Shown one piece after another: positions 57,656 through 64,000 of a stretch of 64,000 nucleotides of DNA. The DNA is from Phytohabitans suffuscus (lineage in GTDB: Bacteria; Actinomycetota; Actinomycetes; Mycobacteriales; Micromonosporaceae): NCBI RefSeq assembly GCF_011764565.1, contig NZ_AP022871.1:6820320-6884319 (forward strand), given 5' to 3'. Below the pieces are notes generated by a model, which saw only the letters and a program-made list of their open reading frames with translations, had not been told where the DNA came from and did not search any database. Positions within the stretch are counted from its first letter, which is position 1, and each line of letters begins with the position of its first letter. Position numbers and translations under genes: made by a program.

Positions 57656-58397
57656 AAAGGCGGCCGGCCTCGATGATGCGGCTCAGGAACTGCCTCGTGC
57701 GGGCCTCGGCCGGCTCCGCGAACACCTGCTCCGGCGGGCCCTGCTCCAGCACCCGGCCACCGTCCAGAAAGCACACCCGGTCGGCCACCTGCCGCGCGAA
57801 ACCCATCTCGTGGGTGGCCAGGACCATCGTGACGCCGTCCGACTTCAGGTCGCGGATCATCGAGAGGACCTCGCCGACCAGCTCGGGGTCCAGGGCGGAC
57901 GTGACCTCGTCCAGCAGGAGCAGGCGGGGTGAGTTGACCAGCGCGCGGACGATCGCGACCCGCTGCTGCTGGCCGCCGGAGAGGCGGTCCGGATAGGCGT
58001 ACGCCTTGTCGGCCAGGCCCACCCGGCCCAGCCACTCCAGGGCCTGCGCGCGGGCGGCGGTGCGGGGGACGCCGTGCACCCGCACCGGCGCGAGCGTCAC
58101 GTTCTCCAGGACCGTCATGTGCGGAAACAGGTTGTACGCCTGGAAGACGATGCCGATCCGCTGGCGCACCTTGTCCGGGTCCACGCGCGGGTCCGTGATG
58201 TGCTCGCCGTCCAGGTGGATGGTGCCGTCGTCCAGCTCCTCCAGCAGGTTGACGCAGCGCAGCAGCGTCGACTTGCCCGACCCGGACGCCCCGATCAGCG
58301 CCACCACCTCGTGCTCGGACACGTCGAGGTCCAGACCGTCGAGGACGACCTGGTCGCCGAAGACCTTGCGTACGCCGTGGCAGGAAAGGACCGTCAC
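57654..58397 (-). CDS. Polar amino acid ABC transporter ATP-binding protein
   Basis: 247 residues. Walker A GASGSGKSTLLRCVN, Q-loop VFQAYNLFPHMTVLEN, signature LSGGQQQRVAIVRAL, Walker B LLLLDEVTSALDPE and the H-loop THEMGFARQVADRV are intact. It belongs to the HisP/GlnQ group. GTG 58397 overlaps the permease stop (GTGA). The usual KSYG-type N-terminus reads VRKVFGDQ. Confidence 0.94.
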   Translation of the reverse strand: MTVLSCHGVRKVFGDQVVLDGLDLDVSEHEVVALIGASGSGKSTLLRCVNLLEELDDGTIHLDGEHITDPRVDPDKVRQRIGIVFQAYNLFPHMTVLENVTLAPVRVHGVPRTAARAQALEWLGRVGLADKAYAYPDRLSGGQQQRVAIVRALVNSPRLLLLDEVTSALDPELVGEVLSMIRDLKSDGVTMVLATHEMGFARQVADRVCFLDGGRVLEQGPPEQVFAEPAEARTRQFLSRIIEAGRL

Positions 58398-59218
58398 GAC
58401 TGCCTCCGCGCCGCGCGGAGGGTGACCCAGTCGGTCACCGCGATCAGCGGGGCGGCCAGCAGCACGAAGAGCACGCCGGCCACGATGTACGGCGTGTAGT
58501 TGAAGGTCTCGGCCGTGTGGATCTGCGCGGCCCGCACCGCGTCGATGGGGCCGGCCAGCGACACCAGGCCCACGTCCTTCTGGAGCGCGACGGTGTCGTT
58601 GAGCAGGGGCGGCGCCACCCGCCGTACCGCCTGGGGGAGCACCACGAAGCGCATCGTCTGCCGGTAGGTCAGGCCCAGCGACCGCGCCGCCGCGAGCTGG
58701 CTCGGGTGCACCGACTCGATGCCGGCGCGGAAGACCTCGGCCAGGTACCCCGAGTACGTGATGACCAGCGCGGTCCCGCCCAGCACCAGCGTGCTCGGCA
58801 TGCCCTGCAGCCGCAGGCCGGGCAGGCCGAGCGTCATCACGTAGAGCACGATGATGAGCGGCAGCCCGCGGAACGTGTACGTGTAGCCGGTGGCCAGCAG
58901 CCGCACCGGGAAGAAGACCGGGCCGCGCAGGGTGCGCAGCAGGGCGATGACCAGGCCGAGCGTCAGCGCGCCGATCGCGCAGAAGAAGAGCAGCCGGATG
59001 TTGAGCCAGAGCCCGCGCAGCACGTCCGGCAGCGACTCGCGGGCCACCGCCGGGTCGAGGAAGGACTCGCGGACGCGGTCCCACCCCGGCGCCCCGGTGA
59101 CCGCGACGACCAGCAGCACGCCGAGCACCAGCGTGGAGGCCGCCGCGACCAGGACCGAGAGCAGCGTCTGATGCCGCCGGTAGGCGAGCCGATCCAGCTG
59201 AGCGGGACTGGCGCTCAC
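58394..59218 (-). CDS. Polar amino acid ABC transporter permease
   Basis: 274 residues with about five membrane helices. GLWLNIRLLFFCAIGALTLGLVIAL starts the HisM-type core, and the EAA loop reads AARSLGLTYRQTMRFVVLPQAVRRVAPPLLND. YTYTFRGLPLIIVLY is characteristic of the amino acid subfamily. A long N-terminal extension with its own helix precedes the core. It is read after the binding-protein gene, with a 121-base spacer holding gagcgagcg-type words. Confidence 0.93.
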   Translation of the reverse strand: MSASPAQLDRLAYRRHQTLLSVLVAAASTLVLGVLLVVAVTGAPGWDRVRESFLDPAVARESLPDVLRGLWLNIRLLFFCAIGALTLGLVIALLRTLRGPVFFPVRLLATGYTYTFRGLPLIIVLYVMTLGLPGLRLQGMPSTLVLGGTALVITYSGYLAEVFRAGIESVHPSQLAAARSLGLTYRQTMRFVVLPQAVRRVAPPLLNDTVALQKDVGLVSLAGPIDAVRAAQIHTAETFNYTPYIVAGVLFVLLAAPLIAVTDWVTLRAARRQS

Positions 59219-59339
59219 GGTGTCTCCGGGTTCGCTCGCTCGTGCGGCGCTTCAGGCGACGTCTTCCTCCACCGGCCCGAAACCCCGACTACGTCGGCGG
59301 GCCGGCTCCGTCCAGACGCCGCCGCGCCAACTCGCTCGC

Positions 59340-60203
59340 TCACGTCAGCTCGCGGGCGCCTGCCGCTTGGGCGAGCCACTGCTCCTCCAGGTTGGTGAGG
59401 TCGCCGGAGCCGCGCAGCTGGTCGACGGCCTGGGTCACGCACCCGGTGAGCGACGAGCCCTTGTCGAGCACCAGGCCGAACTGCTCGGGTACGCCGACCT
59501 GCGGCAGCTGGCCCACGATGACGGCGTCTTCGAGCTCGGCGGCGGTCATGTAGAACGCGGTCGGCAGGTCCACGACGAGGCCGTCGATCTGCCCGTTCTG
59601 GAGGGCCTTCTTGGCGTCGTCGTTGGTGTTGTAGACCTGCGGCTGCCCGCTGGGCTTCACCAGGTCGGTGATCGCCTGGTAGCTGGTCGTGCCCACCTGC
59701 GCGCCCAGCTTGGCGCTCTGCAGCGCCGCGACCGACGTGGCGCCGGCGATCTTCGACGACGTGAGCGCGATCACGGTCTGCCGCACCAGGTAGTACGGCC
59801 CGGAGAAGTCCACCGCCCTCTTGCGCTCCTCGGTGATCGAGAACTGGTTGATGTCGAAGTCGAAGTCCTTCGGTCCCGGCGCGATCGCGTTGTTGAACGG
59901 CACGCGCACCCAGGTCACGTCGGCCTGCGCGTACCCGAGCCGGTCGGCTATCGCGTACGCCACGGCGGACTCGAAGCCCTGCCCGTTCTCCGGCTTGTTG
60001 TCCTTGAACCACGGCTCGTACGCCGGGTCGTCCGTCCCGATCGTCAGCTTGCCCGGCGTCTTGGTGGTGAGCTGGGCCTTGGTGCAGGTGGTGAGCCCGG
60101 TGGCGGCGGGCGGGGCCGGCGTGTCCTCGTCGGCGGGAGCACAGCCGACGAGCGCGAGCAGGAGCGCGAGGGGCAGAAGGCGGCGGACCATGCGCGTCAG
60201 CAT
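59340..60203 (-). CDS. Amino acid ABC transporter substrate-binding lipoprotein
   Basis: 287 residues. RLLPLALLLALVGCAPADED is a lipoprotein signal with lipobox LVGC. The mature protein has the family-3 solute-binding pattern: KLTIGTDDPAYEPWF, GFESAVAYAIADRLGY, DFDINQFSITEERKRAVDFSGPYY and GQIDGLVVDLPTAFY. DFDINQFSIT replaces the common DxxxxGMTIT. The ligand is a polar amino acid or similar. ATG 60203 is used; ATG 60191 is also possible. It shares a 46-base divergent region with the sigma factor gene. Confidence 0.92.
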   Translation of the reverse strand: MLTRMVRRLLPLALLLALVGCAPADEDTPAPPAATGLTTCTKAQLTTKTPGKLTIGTDDPAYEPWFKDNKPENGQGFESAVAYAIADRLGYAQADVTWVRVPFNNAIAPGPKDFDFDINQFSITEERKRAVDFSGPYYLVRQTVIALTSSKIAGATSVAALQSAKLGAQVGTTSYQAITDLVKPSGQPQVYNTNDDAKKALQNGQIDGLVVDLPTAFYMTAAELEDAVIVGQLPQVGVPEQFGLVLDKGSSLTGCVTQAVDQLRGSGDLTNLEEQWLAQAAGARELT

Positions 60204-60249
60204 AGGCGCGACTTGTAAACCTGATAATGACCTGAGGCGTCGTAACACC

Positions 60250-60795
60250 GTGGCAGCAACCGGGAGCGTGGTCGCCGTGGCCCCGTCGGCGCGGGAGTGG
60301 GCCGCCGACGAGGCGGTGACCCACCTCTTCACGGCCCACTACCGGCCGCTGGTGCGCCTCGCCACCCTGCTGCTGCACGACACCGGGCGGGCCGAGGAGA
60401 TCGTCCAGGACGCGTACGTGGCGCTGCACGGCCACTGGCGGCGCCTGCGCGACGCCGACAAGGCCCTCGCCTACCTGCGGGCCAGCGTCGTCAACCGCTC
60501 CCGGTCGGCGCTGCGGCACCGCAGGGTGGTCGACCGCCACCTGGCGCTCGCCCGCCCCGCCCCCGACGCCCCCAGCGCGGAGGCGGGCGCGCTCGACGCC
60601 CTGCGGCACGACGCGGTGGTCGCCGCGCTGCGCGCGCTCCCCGCCCGCCAGCGTGAGGCGCTGGTGCTGCGCTACTACCTCGACATGTCCGAAGCCGACA
60701 TCGCCGCGACCATGGGCTGCAGCCGGGGCGCCGTGAAGAGCCACACGTCGCGGGGCATGGCCGCCCTGCGGGAGACGCTGGAGCGCACGTCATGA
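60250..60795 (+). CDS. SigE-family ECF-like RNA polymerase sigma factor
   Basis: About 181 residues. Region 2 reads HLFTAHYRPLVRLATLLLHDTGRAEEIVQDAYVALHGHW, and region 4 ALRALPARQREALVLRYYLDMSEADIAATMGCSRGAVKSHTSRGMAAL. This is the actinobacterial SigE subfamily. The start is uncertain (GTG 60250 or a later GTG). The stop overlaps the next gene, which encodes a membrane protein with an anti-sigma-like N-terminal layout, suggesting a regulatory pair. Confidence 0.88.
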   Translation: MAATGSVVAVAPSAREWAADEAVTHLFTAHYRPLVRLATLLLHDTGRAEEIVQDAYVALHGHWRRLRDADKALAYLRASVVNRSRSALRHRRVVDRHLALARPAPDAPSAEAGALDALRHDAVVAALRALPARQREALVLRYYLDMSEADIAATMGCSRGAVKSHTSRGMAALRETLERTS

Positions 60796-61799
60796 CCGAG
60801 CGGCACGACGAAGACGTACTCCGCCGGGTCCTGGAGGCCGAGGCGGCGAAGGTCGAGGTGCGCCCGGACGCCCTCGCCGCCATCCGCGCCCGCACCGCAC
60901 GCCGTTGGGGGCGGTGGTTGCCGTTCGGGGCGATCGCGTTCACCGCGGCCACCGCGACGGCCGCGACGCTCGTCGTGGTCGCCCTGGTCGCGCGCCCGGC
61001 ACCCGACCGCGGCGCGCCCGACCCGGGCGCGGTCACCGCGCCCACGACCACCCCGACCCCCGCGACGTCCGCGCCACCCACCTCCGCACCGGCCGTGCCG
61101 CCACCGTCCGGGTCCAGCGCGTCATCCGGTACGAGCGTCACGTCCCTGGCCGTCTACTACGTGGGCGACGACGGGGGCGAGCCGAGGCTCTACCGGGAGT
61201 TCCACCGCCTGCCGGCGGGCTCCTCCCCGGCGGAGAAGGCACGGGCCGCCGTGACCGGGATGCTGGCCCAGGAGAGCGCGGAGGACCCCGACTACACGAG
61301 CGCCTGGCCGGCCGGCACCCGCGTGCGCGACCTCACCGTCGACGGGAGCACCGCCACGGTCGACCTCACCGCCGCCCCGCCCGACGACCTCGCCGCCCAG
61401 CAGCTCGTGTGGACGGTGGCGGCGGTGCTCGGCGGCGACCCGCGGGTGCGGCTGCGTCACGACGGCCGTGACGTGGGCACGCTGCGCAAGGCGCCGGCGC
61501 TCGACACGCTCGGCGCGCTGTGGCTGATCGAGCCGCGGCACGGCGCGGTGGTGGCCCGTACGTTCGAGGTGCACGCGGCCGGCGCGGTCTTCGAGGCGAC
61601 GTGCCGGCTGACCGTCCGCAAGGGCCGCACGGTGGTGACCGAGAAGACGATCACGCTCTCCGCGGGCGCGCCGGCCCGGGGTGAGGCGAGGATCACGCTC
61701 ACGCTCGCGCCCGGCACGTATGTCCTGGAGCTGTACGCCCTCTCCGCCGCCGACGGCAGCGTCCAGCATCTGGACGACCACACCGTCACCGTGCGCTGA
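60792..61799 (+). CDS. Membrane protein with GerMN and Gmad2-like domains
   Basis: 335 residues. A short cytoplasmic N-terminus (TERHDEDVLRRVLEAEAAK) is followed by one membrane helix (FGAIAFTAATATAATLVVVALV) and a Pro/Thr/Ser linker. The GerMN domain follows (LAVYYVGDDGGEPRLYREFH, GSTATVDLTAAPPDDLAAQQ), then a C-terminal Ig-like Gmad2 domain (VHAAGAVFEATCRLTV, ITLTLAPGTYVLELY). Co-translated with the sigma factor (ATGA overlap). The domain is probably extracellular and may bind cell-wall or sense envelope state; it lacks a zinc anti-sigma motif. Confidence 0.85.
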   Translation: MTERHDEDVLRRVLEAEAAKVEVRPDALAAIRARTARRWGRWLPFGAIAFTAATATAATLVVVALVARPAPDRGAPDPGAVTAPTTTPTPATSAPPTSAPAVPPPSGSSASSGTSVTSLAVYYVGDDGGEPRLYREFHRLPAGSSPAEKARAAVTGMLAQESAEDPDYTSAWPAGTRVRDLTVDGSTATVDLTAAPPDDLAAQQLVWTVAAVLGGDPRVRLRHDGRDVGTLRKAPALDTLGALWLIEPRHGAVVARTFEVHAAGAVFEATCRLTVRKGRTVVTEKTITLSAGAPARGEARITLTLAPGTYVLELYALSAADGSVQHLDDHTVTVR

Positions 61800-61826
61800 C
61801 CAGTGGGGATGACAGAATCACTGCTC

Positions 61827-62090
61827 GTGAAGACCTTCGAGGAGCTGTTCGCCGAGCTGTCGGCCAAGGCGGCCGCCCGCACCCCCGGGTCGGGCACCGT
61901 CGCGGCGCTGGAGCTCGGCGTCCACGCCATCGGCAAGAAGGTCGTCGAAGAGGCGGCCGAGGCCTGGATGGCGGCCGAGCACGAGGGGCCCGAGCGGGCG
62001 GCGGAGGAGATCTCCCAGCTGCTCTACCAGGCCCAGGTGCTGATGCTCGCCACCGGACTGGAGCTCAAGGACGTATACCGACATCTGTGA
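61827..62090 (+). CDS. hisE: Phosphoribosyl-ATP pyrophosphatase
   Basis: 87 residues, all-alpha MazG-like fold. GTG 61827 gives the family-typical KTFEELFAELSAKAA start; upstream GTG 61803 and ATG 61809 are in frame but add non-family residues. RTPGSGTVAALELGVHAIGKKVVEEAAEAWMAAEHEG and EISQLLYQAQVLMLATGLEL contain the metal-binding Glu residues. It carries out the second step of histidine synthesis. hisG follows after 50 bases. Confidence 0.95.
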   Translation: MKTFEELFAELSAKAAARTPGSGTVAALELGVHAIGKKVVEEAAEAWMAAEHEGPERAAEEISQLLYQAQVLMLATGLELKDVYRHL

Positions 62091-62140
62091 CCGTGCCCTC
62101 CCTCGTCCCCCTGTCACGTTTTCCGAAGGAGCACGTCCGG

Positions 62141-62986
62141 ATGCTGCGCATCGCCGTCCCCAACAAGGGCACCCTGTCCCGACCCGCCACCGAGATGCTG
62201 CGCGAGGCGGGCTACCGCCAGCGCGGCGACGACCGTGACCTCGTCTGCCGCGACGAGGGCAACGCGGTCGAGTTCTTCTACCTGCGCCCCCGCGACATCG
62301 CCACGTACGTCGGCTCGGGCGACCTCGACCTCGGCATCACCGGCCGCGACCTGCTCGTCGACGCGGGCAGCCCGGCCGAGGAGGTGCTCGACCTCGACTT
62401 CGGCGGGGCCACCTTCCGCTACGCCGCCCGCCCCGAGACGCTCTCCTCGGTGGACGACATCGGCGGCCGGCGGGTCGCCACGGCGTACCCCGGCGTGGTC
62501 GAGCGCCACCTGGCCGAGCGCGGCCTCAAGGCCGACGTGATCCGCCTCGACGGCGCCGTGGAGAACGCGGTGCGGCTCGGCGTCGCGGACGTCGTCGCCG
62601 ACGTGGTCTCCACCGGTGCCACGCTGCGCCAGGCCGGCCTGGTCACGGTCGGTGAGCCGATCCTGGAGTCGTCGGCGCTGCTCGTCCGCCGGACCGGCGC
62701 GCCGGCCAACGGGCAGGTGGGGCAGCTGGTCCGCCGCCTGCAGGGCGTGCTGGTGGCCCGCCGCTACGTCATGCTCGCGTACGACGTGCGCGCCGACCTG
62801 CTCGACCGGGCCACCGCGCTCACCCCCGGCATCGAGTCGCCGACCATCTCCCCGCTGCACCGCGAGGGGTGGGTGGCCGTGCAGGCGATGGTGCTCCGCG
62901 GCGACGTGCACAACATCATGGACGAGCTCTACGACCTCGGCGCCCGCGCGATCCTGGTGACGGACATCCACGCCTGCCGGCTGTGA
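62141..62986 (+). CDS. hisG: ATP phosphoribosyltransferase (long form)
   Basis: 281 residues from ATG 62141 with AAGGAG upstream. LRIAVPNKGTLSRPATEMLREAGY, DIATYVGSGDLDLGITGRDLL, GAVENAVRLGVADVVADVVSTGATLR (PRPP loop) and the C-terminal regulatory domain ending VTDIHACRL are present, so histidine feedback is expected and no HisZ is needed. First committed histidine step. The stop overlaps the next GTG. Confidence 0.97.
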   Translation: MLRIAVPNKGTLSRPATEMLREAGYRQRGDDRDLVCRDEGNAVEFFYLRPRDIATYVGSGDLDLGITGRDLLVDAGSPAEEVLDLDFGGATFRYAARPETLSSVDDIGGRRVATAYPGVVERHLAERGLKADVIRLDGAVENAVRLGVADVVADVVSTGATLRQAGLVTVGEPILESSALLVRRTGAPANGQVGQLVRRLQGVLVARRYVMLAYDVRADLLDRATALTPGIESPTISPLHREGWVAVQAMVLRGDVHNIMDELYDLGARAILVTDIHACRL

Positions 62987-63948
62987 GGCGCCCCGCCTTA
63001 CCCGAGGCGCACGCGCTGCCCGCCTGGGCGGCGCTCGCCGTCGCCTCGGTCGGCGGTGTCTCGTCGGCGGTGCAGAGCGCGGCCAACGCCGAGCTGGGCG
63101 AGCGGGTCGGCAACGCCTCGTTCGGCGCGGTGGTGAGCACGCTCAGCGGCAGCGCGCTGGTGGTCGCCGGCCTGTTCGCGATGCCGTCGATGCGCCGCGG
63201 CCTGCGCGCCCTGCCGCACGCGAAGCTGCCGTGGTGGACCTACCTGGGCGGCGTCTGCGGAGCGCTGTTCGTGACCATCGCCACGTACGCGGTGCCGGTC
63301 GTCGGCGTGGCCGCGTTCACGATCGCGCAGGTGACCGGCGGCAGCTTCGGCGGGCTGGCGGTCGACCGGGCAGGGCTGGCACCGGCCGGCCGGCTGCCGC
63401 TCACCGGCCCACGCGTCGGCGGCGCGGTGCTGGGCGTCGGCGCGGTGGCGCTGGCCCAGGTCGACCGCCCGATCGGCGACCTGGCGGTCGACATGCTCGC
63501 GCTGGGCATGCTCGGCGGTGCGGTGGTGGCACTACAGGGCGCCTTCAACGGTCGCGTGTCGGCCGGTACCACCAACGCGGCCGGCACCGCGGTCAACTTC
63601 GCCGGGGCGACCCCGACCGTGCTGGTGGCCGGCGCACTGCTGGGCGCGTTCGGCAGCGGCTGGTCCACCCGCCTGCCCACCGAGTGGTACCTCTACACCG
63701 GCGGGATGCTCAGCGTCGTGATCGTCGTCTGCCTGCTGATCAGCGTCCGCGCGGTCGGCGTACTCCGCACCGGCCTGTCGGTGGTGGCCGGCCAACTCGC
63801 CGGCGCCCTCCTCCTGGACGCCCTGCTCCCCGGCGGCCGCCACGCAAGCCCCGCACTGCTCGCCGGCGCCACGCTGACCGTCGCCGCCGTAGCCCTGGCC
63901 GGCGCCGCCCCTCGCGGGCCCGCGCGCCGCCCCGCGCGCGGGCTCTAG
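62983..63948 (+). CDS. DMT superfamily transporter (DUF606/YdcZ type)
   Basis: 321 residues, about ten membrane helices in two homologous halves. VGGVSSAVQSAANAELGERVGNASFGAVVST and ALQGAFNGRVSAGTTNAAGTAVNFA are the repeated YdcZ-like signatures (Q-x-x-x-N-x-x-L and its partner). PWWTYLGGVCGALFV and EWYLYTGGMLSVVIV start parallel helices. Substrate unknown. GTG 62983 overlaps hisG. A 62-bp palindrome copy begins three bases after the stop. Confidence 0.88.
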   Translation: MRRPALPEAHALPAWAALAVASVGGVSSAVQSAANAELGERVGNASFGAVVSTLSGSALVVAGLFAMPSMRRGLRALPHAKLPWWTYLGGVCGALFVTIATYAVPVVGVAAFTIAQVTGGSFGGLAVDRAGLAPAGRLPLTGPRVGGAVLGVGAVALAQVDRPIGDLAVDMLALGMLGGAVVALQGAFNGRVSAGTTNAAGTAVNFAGATPTVLVAGALLGAFGSGWSTRLPTEWYLYTGGMLSVVIVVCLLISVRAVGVLRTGLSVVAGQLAGALLLDALLPGGRHASPALLAGATLTVAAVALAGAAPRGPARRPARGL

Positions 63949-63950
63949 CG

Positions 63951-64000
63951 GTTGATCAGGGAGTTGGTCGGTGTGCCGGCCGGCGCGCCACTCCGCAAGG
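63951..64000. repeat. 62-bp palindromic repeat, copy 3 (cut by window edge)
   Basis: gttgatcagggagttggtcg is followed by the gccggccggc centre, as in copies 1 and 2. The right arm would lie beyond base 64000. Confidence 0.75.

Overview
The window is about 64 kb of very GC-rich actinobacterial chromosome. Third codon positions are strongly G/C, GTG starts are common and ATGA/GTGA start-stop overlaps are frequent. BldD, mIHF, a PriA without helicase motifs, SigE-family sigma factors and the order alaS-ruvX-mltG-aroE/C/K/B/Q-efp-nusB-bldD-pyr operon-mihF-gmk-rpoZ-coaBC-metK-priA-def-fmt-rsmB-rpe-rib operon-hisE/G point to the Micromonosporaceae. Genus is not decided from sequence alone.

Layout: (1) 1-9.4 kb: tail of rarA, a very long repeat-rich membrane protein, a DUF948 protein, a small membrane protein and alaS. 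(2) 10.7-20.8 kb: ruvX-mltG-aroE-aroC-aroK, a repeat-filled gap, a hydrolase divergent from a WYL regulator, a DinB protein, then aroB-aroQ. (3) 20.6-26.2 kb: two GT87-type mannosyltransferases (minus), efp-nusB, a WXG100-like pair, and bldD (minus). (4) 26.5-37.2 kb: pyrR-B-C-carA-carB-pyrD-bioA-pyrF with a PyrR-binding RNA leader. (5) 37.4-47.6 kb: mihF-gmk-rpoZ-coaBC-metK-priA, a repeat gap, def-fmt-rsmB. (6) 47.6-50.1 kb: 2.4 kb with no convincing gene, made largely of interspersed repeats. (7) 50.1-64 kb: a septum-formation-type lipoprotein, rpe plus a response regulator with a GGDEF-like domain, a VanX-like dipeptidase, an FMN riboswitch with ribD-ribE-ribBA-ribH, a polar amino acid ABC transporter (minus), a SigE/GerMN pair, hisE-hisG and a DMT-type exporter.

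Two things dominate interpretation. First, fourteen genes, many of them essential, are each split by loss of one base, almost always within a G or C homopolymer. This looks like sequencing or assembly error, so I annotate them as single CDSs spanning both frames. Second, the long intergenic gaps are mosaics of shared non-coding elements: a 62-bp palindrome, a GATCGTGG hairpin, modules A and B, and a 435-bp element for which this window holds both an occupied and an empty site. Separately, a palindrome-forming element is read in frame inside carB and near the end of def, with compensatory base changes between the two copies. This resembles in-frame palindromic elements known from Rickettsia and is the most novel signal in the window.

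Functionally the window combines aromatic (shikimate), pyrimidine, riboflavin and histidine biosynthesis with translation initiation and maturation genes and two developmental or nucleoid regulators (BldD, mIHF). I saw no prophage, CRISPR array, rRNA, tRNA or intact transposase.
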